Shown here: in pieces, positions 17,924 to 25,822 of the stretch
Layout of the letters: each line of letters opens with the position of its first letter
How positions within the stretch are numbered: the stretch's first letter is position 1
Origin: Stappia sp.
GTDB lineage: Bacteria > Pseudomonadota > Alphaproteobacteria > Rhizobiales > Stappiaceae
DNA length: 64,000 nucleotides
Assembly: GCF_040110915.1 (NCBI RefSeq)
Contig: NZ_CP157793.1
Coordinates: 3,298,939-3,362,938 of the forward strand
Direction: 5' to 3'
Program-made: the position numbers and the translations under genes
The notes under the pieces: generated by a model
Told to the model about the DNA's origin: nothing
Databases searched by the model: none
The model's input: only the letters and a program-made list of their open reading frames with translations

Positions 17924-19168
17924 TCAGAAGCGGTCGACGGCATAGGGCGCGAGATCGATCCCGGGCGCCCGGCCCGCGATCAGATCGGCCACCAGTTCGC
18001 CGGTCGTCGCCGCCTGGGTCAATCCGTGATGGGCATGGCCGAAGGCATAGACCACGCGCGGCACCGTGCGGCTCCTGGAAATCACCGGCAGGCTGTCGGG
18101 CAGCGAGGGGCGAAAGCCCATCCAGCGCTCGCCCGTCTCCGCCTTCAGACCCGGCACCACGCGCCGGGCGCGGGCCACCAGCGCGTCGACGCGCGCCCAG
18201 TTCGGCTCCGCCGTCAGGCCGGCGAACTCGACCGCGCCGCCGATCCGCAAGCCCGCCGCGATCGGCGAGAGCACGAATCCATAGCCGGCTAACATGATGA
18301 AGCGGCGGAAGGACACGCCGGGCTTCGGCACGGTGATGTTGTAGCCGCGTTCGGTATCGAGCGGCACGTCCTCGCCCAGGGCTGCGGCCAGACGCCGCGA
18401 CCAGGCGCCCCCGGCGATCACCAGATGCTCGGCCGCGATGAGCGGCCCGTCGCGCAGCGACAGCTGGACCGCATCCGCGTTTGCGGTCAGGCCGACCACC
18501 TCGCCGCGCAGGATCGTGCCGCCGCGTGCCCGCACCACCCTCTCCAGATCGCCGCACATGGCGAAGGGATCGTCGAGATGGGCCCAGCCTGGAATGAAGG
18601 CGCCGCCGGCGACCGTGGGCCCGAGATCGGGCTCCATGGCGCGGATCTCGTCGCCGGAGAGTTCCCGCACCTCGATGCCGTGGTCGCGCTGGAGCTGCCA
18701 GCCCGGCCGCGCGCGGGCCACCTCGCCCGGCTTGTCGAAGACGTCGAGACAGCCTTCGTGGCGCGCCCGCCCGCCGGTCTGCGTCTGCGTCCACAGCCGC
18801 TCCCAGGCCGGCAGCGCTTCGGCGTTGAGCGCGGCGATCGCGGCCACGGAGCGGCGCATCGCGGAGGGCCGCGAGGCGGCGAGAAAGCGCAGCATCCACG
18901 GCAGGATCGACAGCGCATAGGCGGGGCGGATCGACAGGGGCCCGAGCGGATCGAGCAGCCAGCCGGGCGCCTTGCGCCACACATCCGGAGAGGCGAGCGG
19001 CGCCACATCGGTCCAGGCGATGCCCGAGGCATTGCCGCGCGAGGTCTGCGAGCCGGGCTCCGCCCGGTCGATCAGCGTGACCTCATGCCCGCGCGCCTGC
19101 AGCGTCGCGGCCGTGGCGAGCCCGACGATGCCGGCCCCGAGAATATGCACGTGTCCGCGCGCGCTCAT
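17924..19168 (-). CDS. FAD-dependent D-amino-acid oxidoreductase, probable D-hydroxyproline dehydrogenase
   Basis: A 414-residue DadA/DAO-type flavoprotein. The dinucleotide-binding motif VHILGAGIVGLATAATL opens the protein, with an acidic strand end (VTLIDRAEPGSQTSRGNASG). The FAD and substrate-pocket segments LVIAGGAWSRRLAAALG and YAFGHAHHGLTQAATTGELVADLI are conserved. The start at 19168 is an ATG with a GGGGGAG site upstream. It is followed within 13 bp by the hydroxyproline epimerase, so it most likely oxidises cis-4-hydroxy-D-proline, feeding electrons to the respiratory chain. The specificity is inferred from context. It lies 86 bp downstream of the arsenic-block MFS gene on the same strand. 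Confidence 0.85.
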   Translation of the reverse strand: MSARGHVHILGAGIVGLATAATLQARGHEVTLIDRAEPGSQTSRGNASGIAWTDVAPLASPDVWRKAPGWLLDPLGPLSIRPAYALSILPWMLRFLAASRPSAMRRSVAAIAALNAEALPAWERLWTQTQTGGRARHEGCLDVFDKPGEVARARPGWQLQRDHGIEVRELSGDEIRAMEPDLGPTVAGGAFIPGWAHLDDPFAMCGDLERVVRARGGTILRGEVVGLTANADAVQLSLRDGPLIAAEHLVIAGGAWSRRLAAALGEDVPLDTERGYNITVPKPGVSFRRFIMLAGYGFVLSPIAAGLRIGGAVEFAGLTAEPNWARVDALVARARRVVPGLKAETGERWMGFRPSLPDSLPVISRSRTVPRVVYAFGHAHHGLTQAATTGELVADLIAGRAPGIDLAPYAVDRF

Positions 19169-19254
19169 GGACGTTTTCGCTCCCCCGGTTGCCGCGACTT
19201 CGTTCCGGTGTTGTGCCCGAGATCGCCGGACACGTCGAGAGCGGGAGCGGAAGA

Positions 19255-20472
19255 TCAGGTCGCGCGCGACGCGTGGACCCGTCGGCGGACGGCGACGACC
19301 CAGGCAAGCCCGGCGAAGGACAGGCAGGCGGCGGCGAAGCCGAGCAGCAGCGGCGCGGTCGGCCCGGCGAGATCGATGGCCGCGCCCATGGCGAAGGGCG
19401 CGAGCGCGCCGGTGATCAGCACGGGCCGCGCGATGCGTCCCAGAAGCCGCGCATAGCCGTCGGGGCCGAAGAGGGCGAGCGGCAGCGTGCCGCGCACGAT
19501 GGTGACGAGCCCGTTCGCCCCACCGTAAAGCACGGCGAAGGCCGCCGCCGAGGCCGGGGTCAGCCCGAGCGTTGCCAGCAGCAGAAAGGCGAGCGGCAGG
19601 GTCGCGGCGGCGGTGAGCCCCACGATGAGCGGCGACACCCGCCGCGCCACGGCGAATTCCAGCATCCGCGCGCCCACCTGCGAGGGGCCGATCACCGTGC
19701 CGACGGTAACGGCGGCTGCCGCCGCCAGCCCCAGATCGATGAACACGGCGAGCAGATGCGCCGACAGGCCGATGAAGAGGAACGCATTGGCGCTGAAGCC
19801 GATGGCCAGCCCCCAGAAGGCGGCGCGCGCGCCCCGAGCGGCCGCATCGGCGAAGAGATGGTCCCCGGCGGCCGGCGTCGGCGCGGACCGGGCGGTGGTC
19901 GCCTCCGCATCGCGCGGCGGCACCGGCAGCAGCAGATGCGCCGGCAGGGCAAGGCCCAGCATGGCGCCGGCATAAACGAGATAGGTGCCGCGCCAGTCGA
20001 GCGCCTCCAGCAGCCAGTGCGTCACGGGCCAGGAGAGCGTGGAGGCGAAGCCCGCGATCAGCGTCAGCGCCGTGATGCGGCTGCGCGCGCCTTCGCGAAA
20101 CAGCGTGCCGAGCGTGGCGAAGGCCGGGTCGTAGAGCGCCATCGACATCGCCGCCCCCAGCACGCCCCACACGGCGAAATAGGCGAGCGGGTGCGACACC
20201 GAGGCCATCGCCGCAAGCCCGAGGGCGGCGACGAGCGAGCCGGTCGCCATCACCCGGCGCCCGCCCCAGCTCTCGATGCGCGCGCCGACATGCGGCGAAA
20301 GAAGACCCGCGACCAGCAGGCCGAAAGACAGCCCGCCCAGCGTCAGCGCGCGCGACCAGCCCATGTCCTCGGCAATGCGCGGCGCGGTGAGGACGACCGC
20401 ATAGATCAGCGTGCCATAGCCGACGATCTGGGTGAGACCGAGAAGGGGAACGGCACGCCTTGCTCCTGTCAC
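19255..20472 (-). CDS. MFS transporter translationally coupled to acr3 (possible arsenical exporter)
   Basis: A 405-residue major facilitator protein with about 12 hydrophobic spans. The loop between spans 2 and 3 is [17 protein letters not shown], a form of the MFS motif. The GTG start at 20472 overlaps the acr3 stop as GTGA, so the two are translated together; an in-frame upstream extension would run into acr3. MFS proteins in ars operons of Hyphomicrobiales (ArsK and others) export trivalent arsenicals, which makes that the leading guess. The coupling is seen; the substrate is inference. A role in uptake for the hydroxyproline genes downstream is a weaker alternative. Confidence 0.82.
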   Translation of the reverse strand: MTGARRAVPLLGLTQIVGYGTLIYAVVLTAPRIAEDMGWSRALTLGGLSFGLLVAGLLSPHVGARIESWGGRRVMATGSLVAALGLAAMASVSHPLAYFAVWGVLGAAMSMALYDPAFATLGTLFREGARSRITALTLIAGFASTLSWPVTHWLLEALDWRGTYLVYAGAMLGLALPAHLLLPVPPRDAEATTARSAPTPAAGDHLFADAAARGARAAFWGLAIGFSANAFLFIGLSAHLLAVFIDLGLAAAAAVTVGTVIGPSQVGARMLEFAVARRVSPLIVGLTAAATLPLAFLLLATLGLTPASAAAFAVLYGGANGLVTIVRGTLPLALFGPDGYARLLGRIARPVLITGALAPFAMGAAIDLAGPTAPLLLGFAAACLSFAGLAWVVAVRRRVHASRAT

Positions 20473-21506
20473 GACGGCTGCGCCCCGCTCTCCGGAAAGG
20501 CCGCGCGCGTGCGGTTGGCAACGGCAACCAGGCTCAGCATGACCGGCACCTCGACCAGAACGCCGACCACCGTGACGAGCGCCGCCCCGGAGTTCAGTCC
20601 GAAGAGCCCGATGGCGACCGCCACCGCAAGCTCGAAGAAGTTGGACGTCCCGATCAGGGCGCAGGGGGCGGCGACGGCATGCGGCACGCGCCACAGATAG
20701 GCCCAGAGGTAACCCAGCGCGAAAATGCCATAGGACTGAACGAGGATCGGCACCGCCAGGAGCGCGATCAGGGCCGGACTTTCCAGTATGATCCGCCCCT
20801 GAAAGCCGAAAAGCAAAACGACCGTCATCAGCAGGCCGACCATCGACGCAGGCTTCACCCGGGCGTTGAACCGGTCGAGCGCCGCGCCGTCGCCCCCGCG
20901 CAGCAGGGCGGACCGGGTCAGCGCGCCGGCGGCCAGCGGAATGATCACATAGAGGCCGACGGACAGCAGCAGGGTTTCCCAGGGAACGGCGATATCCGTC
21001 ACCCCGAGCAGGAACGCGACGATGGGCGCGAAGGCAAACACCATGATCACATCGTTCAGGGAGACCTGCACCAGCGTGTAATTGGCATCGCCGCGCGTCA
21101 GCTGCGACCAGACGAACACCATCGCCGTACAGGGTGCGGCGCCCAGCAGGATCAAACCGGCGATGTATTGCGACGCGTTCTCCTGCGGAATCAGGTCCGC
21201 GAACACATGCTGGAAGAACAACACCCCAAGCGCGGCCATCGTGAACGGCTTGATCAGCCAGTTGATCACCACGGTGATCACCAGCCCCTTGGGCCTGCGG
21301 CCGATGTCGCGCAGGCTGGCGAAATCCACCGCGACCATCATCGGATAGACCATCGCCCAGATCAGGATCGCGACGACGAAATTCACCGAGGCGTATTCCA
21401 GCCGGGCCAACCCCGAAAACAGCCCCGGCAGAAGGTTGCCCAGAAGAATGCCCGCGAGGATGCACAGCCCCACCCAGACGGAAAGATAACGCTCGAAAAC
21501 ACTCAT
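20469..21506 (-). CDS. acr3: ACR3-family arsenite efflux permease
   Basis: A 345-residue inner-membrane protein with ten predicted spans, the usual Acr3 size. It has the essential Cys (Cys126 in [14 protein letters not shown]) and the conserved Glu in [11 protein letters not shown], plus the signature NWLIKPFTM. Acr3 exports arsenite using the proton gradient. The ATG at 21506 matches the family start ([13 protein letters not shown]). It follows arsR by 40 bp and overlaps the MFS gene by 4 bp, so arsR-acr3-MFS forms one operon. No arsC arsenate reductase or arsH is in the cluster, which suggests arsenite, or arsenate reduced elsewhere, is the substrate. Confidence 0.95.
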   Translation of the reverse strand: MSVFERYLSVWVGLCILAGILLGNLLPGLFSGLARLEYASVNFVVAILIWAMVYPMMVAVDFASLRDIGRRPKGLVITVVINWLIKPFTMAALGVLFFQHVFADLIPQENASQYIAGLILLGAAPCTAMVFVWSQLTRGDANYTLVQVSLNDVIMVFAFAPIVAFLLGVTDIAVPWETLLLSVGLYVIIPLAAGALTRSALLRGGDGAALDRFNARVKPASMVGLLMTVVLLFGFQGRIILESPALIALLAVPILVQSYGIFALGYLWAYLWRVPHAVAAPCALIGTSNFFELAVAVAIGLFGLNSGAALVTVVGVLVEVPVMLSLVAVANRTRAAFPESGAQPS

Positions 21507-21546
21507 GGGTGGTTTGCCCCCGTTGCACAGTGATCCTGTCGGCTCG

Positions 21547-21900
21547 TCAGTCGGTCCCGACGACACCCCGCCCGTCCGCCGCCGCCACCAGCGTCAGCGA
21601 CCCGCACACCTCCGGCCGCCCGCCGCAGCAGTCGCCGACCAGAAAATCCAATAGCCCGGCGATGCCCTCGTGATCGGCCCGGTAGCGGATAAGACGCCCC
21701 TCGCGCTCCGAGGCGATCAGCCCGGCGCGCTGGAGCTGCGCCAGATGGGTCGACAGCGTGTTCGGCCTGACGGCGAACCGCTCGGCGAGGTCACCGGCCG
21801 ACACGCGCTCCGGCGAGACCTTCACCAGATGGCGAAAGACATCGAGACGCGTGTCCTGACCCAGCGCTGCGAGCGCGAGAATGGCGTTTGACTTATCCAT
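21547..21900 (-). CDS. arsR: ArsR-family arsenic-responsive repressor
   Basis: A 117-residue winged-helix repressor. The recognition helix lies in [18 protein letters not shown] and the wing in [13 protein letters not shown]. The classical ELCVCDL metal site of helix 3 is missing; instead a C-terminal cluster Cys91-Cys92-Cys99 ([12 protein letters not shown]) resembles the separately evolved site of Acidithiobacillus ferrooxidans ArsR, whose three Cys bind As(III). It probably represses its own operon by binding the palindrome that overlaps its start codon, and releases it on binding arsenite or antimonite. Confidence 0.92.
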   Translation of the reverse strand: MDKSNAILALAALGQDTRLDVFRHLVKVSPERVSAGDLAERFAVRPNTLSTHLAQLQRAGLIASEREGRLIRYRADHEGIAGLLDFLVGDCCGGRPEVCGSLTLVAAADGRGVVGTD

Positions 21901-21922
21901 ATTTCGAGAAATATCGAAATAT
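21899..21922 (-). promoter_or_regulatory. ArsR operator candidate overlapping the arsR start
   Basis: ATATTTCGA (21899-21907) and TCGAAATAT (21914-21922) form a perfect 9-bp inverted repeat with a 6-nt spacer. AT-rich palindromes containing TTCGA/TCGAA are typical of ArsR sites. It overlaps the first bases of arsR, so bound repressor would block the promoter or early elongation. Confidence 0.6.
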
Positions 21923-21990
21923 TTAGCGCCGTCAAGTGACGGTTCGATGACACCGCCCGCGTCACACGCGCGTCACATATGCAACGAACG

Positions 21991-22019
21991 AAAAAGCCCC
22001 CGCGCGGGCGCGGGGGCTT
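21991..22019 (-). terminator. Rho-independent terminator of the dipeptide ABC operon
   Basis: On the minus strand an 11-bp GC-rich stem (21994-22004 with 22009-22019, 4-nt loop) runs into five or six T. It lies about 50 bp after the stop of the last ABC gene and before arsR, so it separates the two minus-strand operons. Confidence 0.8.
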
Positions 22020-22067
22020 GCAGGATCGGGGACGGCGACCCCGGCCCGGAGGCCGGTCCCTTCCGCC

Positions 22068-22901
22068 TCAGGCGGCGGAGGCCTTCGCCGCGAGCCGCTT
22101 GCGGATGCTGTCGACGTCGGCGCGCGGCGTCGCGGCGAACAGCGTCTTCGTGTAGTCGTGCTGCGGGTTCTCGAACACCGCGTCGCGGGTCCCGTGCTCC
22201 ACCGCCTCGCCGAAGTACATCACCATCACCTGATCGGCGATGTAGCGCACCACCGACAGATCGTGGCTGATGAAGACATAGGTGAGGTTGAACTCGTCCT
22301 GCAGGTCGGCGAGCAGATTGAGGATCTGCGCCTGCACCGAGAGATCGAGCGCGGACACCGGCTCGTCGAGGACGAGCAGCTTCGGGCGCAGCATGATCGC
22401 CCGCGCGATCGCCACGCGCTGGCGCTGGCCGCCGGAGAACATATGCGGGTAGCGCCCGTAATGCTCGGGCTTGAGCCCGACCTTCTCCAGCATCGCGAGC
22501 GCGGCGTCGCGGCGCTCGGCGGCCGGCATGTCGGTGTTGAGCAGGAGCGGTTCCTCCAGCACGGCACCGATCTTCTGGCGCGGGTTGAGCGAGCCGTAGG
22601 GGTTCTGGAAGACGATCTGCACCTGCTGGCGCATCTCCCGGGTAATGCCCTTCCTCGCGATGTCGATCTCCATGCCGTCGATCTCGATGGTGCCCGACGT
22701 CGGCGGATCGATCATCGTCAGCATGCGCGCGAGCGTCGACTTGCCGCAGCCGGACTCGCCCACCACCGCGAGCGTCGACCCGCGTTCGACATCGAAGCTC
22801 ACGCCCTTCACCGCATGCAGCAGCTTCGGCTTGGAAAACAGGCCGCCGGGGATGACATAGTCGCGCTTGAGGTCGCGGACCTTCAGGATCACGTCGCTCA
22901 T
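22068..22901 (-). CDS. Dipeptide/oligopeptide ABC transporter ATP-binding protein (DppF-type)
   Basis: A 277-residue ATPase. Walker A GESGCGKST is near residue 50, the Q-loop segment QIVFQNPYGSLNP, the signature FSGGQRQRVAIARAI, Walker B LLVLDEPVSALD and the switch FISHDLSVVRYIAD. The oligopeptide C-terminal extension (HDYTKTLFAATPRAD) defines the OppF/DppF branch. The ATG at 22901 overlaps the stop of the preceding ATPase gene (ATGA). It pairs with DppD at the cytoplasmic face. It is the last gene of the operon and is followed by a terminator. Confidence 0.92.
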   Translation of the reverse strand: MSDVILKVRDLKRDYVIPGGLFSKPKLLHAVKGVSFDVERGSTLAVVGESGCGKSTLARMLTMIDPPTSGTIEIDGMEIDIARKGITREMRQQVQIVFQNPYGSLNPRQKIGAVLEEPLLLNTDMPAAERRDAALAMLEKVGLKPEHYGRYPHMFSGGQRQRVAIARAIMLRPKLLVLDEPVSALDLSVQAQILNLLADLQDEFNLTYVFISHDLSVVRYIADQVMVMYFGEAVEHGTRDAVFENPQHDYTKTLFAATPRADVDSIRKRLAAKASAA

Positions 22902-23767
22902 GTCCGCGTCTCCCCGGTTTCGGCCACGGTCTCGGCGGCGATGCTCTGCGCGTAGTCGGCCACCGTCGGCAGGCGGTCGCCGGTGGCGTTTTCCGGCAGC
23001 GCCGAAAGCAGCGCGCGCGTATAGGCATGCGAGGGGTTTTCGAACAGCGTGAGAACGTCCGCCGTTTCCATCTGCTGGCCCTGATACTGCACGACGACGC
23101 GGTCGGCCGTCTCGGCGACGACGCCCATGTCGTGGGTGATCATGATGAGGCCCATGCCGGTGTCGCGTTGCAGCCGGGTCAGAAGATCGAGGATCTGCTT
23201 CTGAATGGTCACGTCGAGCGCCGTGGTCGGCTCGTCGGCGATCAGCAGCTTGGGGTGACAGGCGGTGGCGATGGCGATCATCACGCGCTGGCACTGCCCG
23301 CCGGACATCTGGTGCGGAAAGGCCGAGACCCGCCGCGCGGGCTCGGGAATGCCGACCGCCTCGAGCAGGTCGATCACCCGGTCCTTGCGCTGGCGGCGGT
23401 TGAGATCGGTATGCGCCTTGAGCGCCTCGTCGAGTTGGAAGCCCACCGTGAAGCAGGGATTGAGGCTGGCGATCGGCTCCTGGAAGATCATCGAGATCTC
23501 CTTGCCGATCACCTTGCGCCGCGCCGCCGGCGAGAGGTCGCGCAGGTCGCGCCCCTCGAAGGCCAGCACGTCGGCGGTGACCGTGGCGCTGTCGGGCAGG
23601 AGCCCCATCAGCGCCAGCATGGCGACCGACTTGCCCGAGCCCGATTCGCCGACGATGGCGAGCACCTCGCCCCCCTCGACCGTATAGTCCACGCCCTTGA
23701 GCGCCCGGAACGGCCCCTGCGCGGTGTCGAACTCGACGCTCAGATTGCGGATCTCGAGAAGCGCCAT
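22898..23767 (-). CDS. Dipeptide/oligopeptide ABC transporter ATP-binding protein (DppD-type)
   Basis: A 289-residue ATPase with Walker A GESGSGKSV, the Q-loop piece EISMIFQEPIASLNP, the signature MSGGQCQRVMIAIATA, Walker B LLIADEPTTALD and the switch ITHDMGVVAETAD. The C-terminal segment NPSHAYTRALLSALP is the usual Opp/Dpp extension. The Cys in SGGQCQ replaces the common Arg or Met, a tolerated position. It starts 3 bp after the DppC stop and overlaps the next ATPase by 4 bp, so the ATPases are produced in equal amounts. Confidence 0.92.
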   Translation of the reverse strand: MALLEIRNLSVEFDTAQGPFRALKGVDYTVEGGEVLAIVGESGSGKSVAMLALMGLLPDSATVTADVLAFEGRDLRDLSPAARRKVIGKEISMIFQEPIASLNPCFTVGFQLDEALKAHTDLNRRQRKDRVIDLLEAVGIPEPARRVSAFPHQMSGGQCQRVMIAIATACHPKLLIADEPTTALDVTIQKQILDLLTRLQRDTGMGLIMITHDMGVVAETADRVVVQYQGQQMETADVLTLFENPSHAYTRALLSALPENATGDRLPTVADYAQSIAAETVAETGETRT

Positions 23768-23770
23768 GGC

Positions 23771-24685
23771 TCAGCTCCGCTTCAGCTTGGGATCGAGGGC
23801 GTCGCGCAAGCCGTCGCCCACAAGGTTGATGGCAAGCACCGTGACCAGGATCGCAAGGCCCGGGAAGGTCACGACCCACCAGGCGCGCAGGATGAACTCG
23901 CGCGCTTCCGCGAGCATGGTGCCCCACTCCGGCGTCGGCGGCTGCGCGCCCATGCCCAGGAAGCCGAGCGCCGCGGCATCGAGGATCGCGGTCGAGAACG
24001 ACAGCGTCGCCTGCACGATCAGCGGGGCCAGACAGTTCGGCAGGATGGTCTTGAACATCAGCCGCAACCGGCCCGCGCCGGCGAGCCGCGCGGCGACCAC
24101 ATAGTCGCGCGAGCGCTCCGCCAGCACGGCGGCGCGCGTCAGACGCACGAAATGGGGCTGCAGCACGATGGCGATGGCGATCATCGCATTCATCAGCCCC
24201 GGCCCCAGCACGGCGACCAGCACCAGCGCCAGCAGCAACGACGGAAAGGCGAGGATCACATCCATCACCCGCATGATCGCCGTATCGACCCAGCCGCGGA
24301 AAAACCCGGCGATCAGACCGATGACGATGCCGCCGCTCAGCGCGATGCCGACGACCAGAACGCCGATGAACAGCGAAAAGCGGGCCCCGTAGATCAGCCG
24401 CGAAAGAATGTCGCGCCCCACGGCGTCGGTTCCCAGCAGGAAGGTGGTCGTGCCCCCTTCCGACCAGGCCGGCGGAACCAGGAAATACTCGCGGAACTGC
24501 ACACCGGGATCGTGTGGCGCGATCACCGGCGCGGCCAGCGCCACCACCACCAGCGCGACAAAGAACACCAGCCCGATCACCGCGCCCGTGTTCTGGGAAA
24601 AATAGAACCAGAATTCCGCCAGCATCTTGCGCGTGGCGCTCCGGCTTTCCGCCTCGACGGCGGCACTCGTGTCGAGTTCACTCAT
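23771..24685 (-). CDS. Dipeptide/oligopeptide ABC transporter permease (DppC-type)
   Basis: A 304-residue inner-membrane permease. A cytosolic N-terminus of about 35 residues precedes the first span (VIGLVFFVALVVVALAAP); four or five further spans follow, with the DppC periplasmic segment FLLGTDAVGRDILSRLIYGAR between the first two. The EAA loop, where the ATPases dock, is VAARLAGAGRLRLMFKTILPN. It pairs with the DppB-type subunit encoded 21 bp upstream to form the substrate channel. Confidence 0.92.
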   Translation of the reverse strand: MSELDTSAAVEAESRSATRKMLAEFWFYFSQNTGAVIGLVFFVALVVVALAAPVIAPHDPGVQFREYFLVPPAWSEGGTTTFLLGTDAVGRDILSRLIYGARFSLFIGVLVVGIALSGGIVIGLIAGFFRGWVDTAIMRVMDVILAFPSLLLALVLVAVLGPGLMNAMIAIAIVLQPHFVRLTRAAVLAERSRDYVVAARLAGAGRLRLMFKTILPNCLAPLIVQATLSFSTAILDAAALGFLGMGAQPPTPEWGTMLAEAREFILRAWWVVTFPGLAILVTVLAINLVGDGLRDALDPKLKRS

Positions 24686-24706
24686 GAGGTGTCCCGGTCT
24701 CGGATC

Positions 24707-25714
24707 TCAGGTGTGGCGGATACGCGGATTGATCAGCCCGTAGAGCAGATCGACCGTGAGGTTCACCAGCATGACGATGGCCGCGATCATCAGCAGCCCG
24801 CCCTGCACGACCGGGTAGTCCCGCCGCGCGATGCTTTCGACCATCCACTTGCCGATCCCCGGCCAGGAGAAGATCGTCTCGGTCAGGATCGCGCCGCCGA
24901 GCAGCACCCCGACCTGAAGGCCGATGGTGGTCACCACGGGAATGAGCGCGTTGCGCAGCGCGTGCAGGCCGATGACCCGGCTCGGCCGCAGCCCCTTGGC
25001 GCGGGCGGTGCGCACATAATCCTCGCCCAGCACCTCGAGCATGGCGGACCGGGTCTGACGGGCGATCACCGCCAGCGGGATCGTCGCCAGCACGATGGAC
25101 GGCAGGATCAGATGCCGCACGGCCGAGGTGAAGGCGCCCGGCTGGCCCGACAGCAGGCTGTCGATCAGCATGAAGCCGGTCTGCTGCGGGAAGAAGAACA
25201 TCAGCGAGATGCGGCCCGACACCGGCGTCCACTGCAGGATGCCGGAAAACAGGATGATGAGCAGCAGGCCCCACCAGAAGATCGGCATGGAATAGCCGAC
25301 CAGCGCGGTGCCCATGATCGTCTGGTCGTAGAACGAGCCGCGCTTCACCGCGGCGAAGATGCCGGCGGGAATGCCGAAGGCCACCGCGATGATGATGGCG
25401 CAGAGCGCAAGTTCGGCGGTCGCGGGAAACAGCGTCATGAACTCGGTGACGACCGGCTTCTTGGTGACGATGGACACGCCCAGATCGCCGTTCAGGATCC
25501 CGACCAGATAATCGAAATACTGTTCCCAGATCGGTCTGGAAAAGCCGAACTGCTCCATGAGTTCGGCATAGCGTTCATCGGAAACCCCGCGTTCGCCGGC
25601 CAGAAGAAGGACCGGATCGCCGGGAAGAAGACGAATGAAACCGAAGGCGACGATGGTCACGCCCAGGAAGGTGGGCACGAGCAGCGCCAGGCGGCTGACG
25701 AGAAAGCGGATCAT
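24707..25714 (-). CDS. Dipeptide/oligopeptide ABC transporter permease (DppB-type)
   Basis: A 335-residue permease with six predicted spans. The N-terminus MIRFLVSRLALLVPTFLGV is characteristic, which sets the start at 25714. LPGDPVLLLAGERG is the conserved first periplasmic segment, and the EAA loop is VRTARAKGLRPSRVIGLHAL. An alternative start 21 codons upstream would read through the intercistronic hairpin and is unlikely. It forms the translocation channel with the DppC-type subunit. Confidence 0.92.
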   Translation of the reverse strand: MIRFLVSRLALLVPTFLGVTIVAFGFIRLLPGDPVLLLAGERGVSDERYAELMEQFGFSRPIWEQYFDYLVGILNGDLGVSIVTKKPVVTEFMTLFPATAELALCAIIIAVAFGIPAGIFAAVKRGSFYDQTIMGTALVGYSMPIFWWGLLLIILFSGILQWTPVSGRISLMFFFPQQTGFMLIDSLLSGQPGAFTSAVRHLILPSIVLATIPLAVIARQTRSAMLEVLGEDYVRTARAKGLRPSRVIGLHALRNALIPVVTTIGLQVGVLLGGAILTETIFSWPGIGKWMVESIARRDYPVVQGGLLMIAAIVMLVNLTVDLLYGLINPRIRHT

Positions 25715-25733
25715 CGAAGGGGTCCAGAGGCAG

Positions 25734-25758
25734 GCACCGGCCGGCAGCCGGCCGGTGC
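25734..25758 (-). other. Intercistronic hairpin between binding-protein and DppB-type genes
   Basis: A near-continuous palindrome: 12 bases (25734-25745) and their perfect complement (25747-25758) around one centre base. It lies between the stop of the binding-protein gene and the start of the first permease gene, with no T-run. It probably stabilises the upstream message so that the binding protein is made in excess. Confidence 0.5.
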
Positions 25759-25822
25759 GAAAGTATGGCACCGGCACCGCGCCCCGCGGTCAGGCAGGCG
25801 CGGCGCCGGTCAGTCCGGCGGG

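Noticed and set aside
17924..20527. A fusion of the MFS region and the D-amino-acid oxidoreductase in one frame
   Set aside because: The upstream part of that frame is an antiphase reading of the MFS gene; the oxidoreductase begins with its own ATG and FAD motif at 19168.
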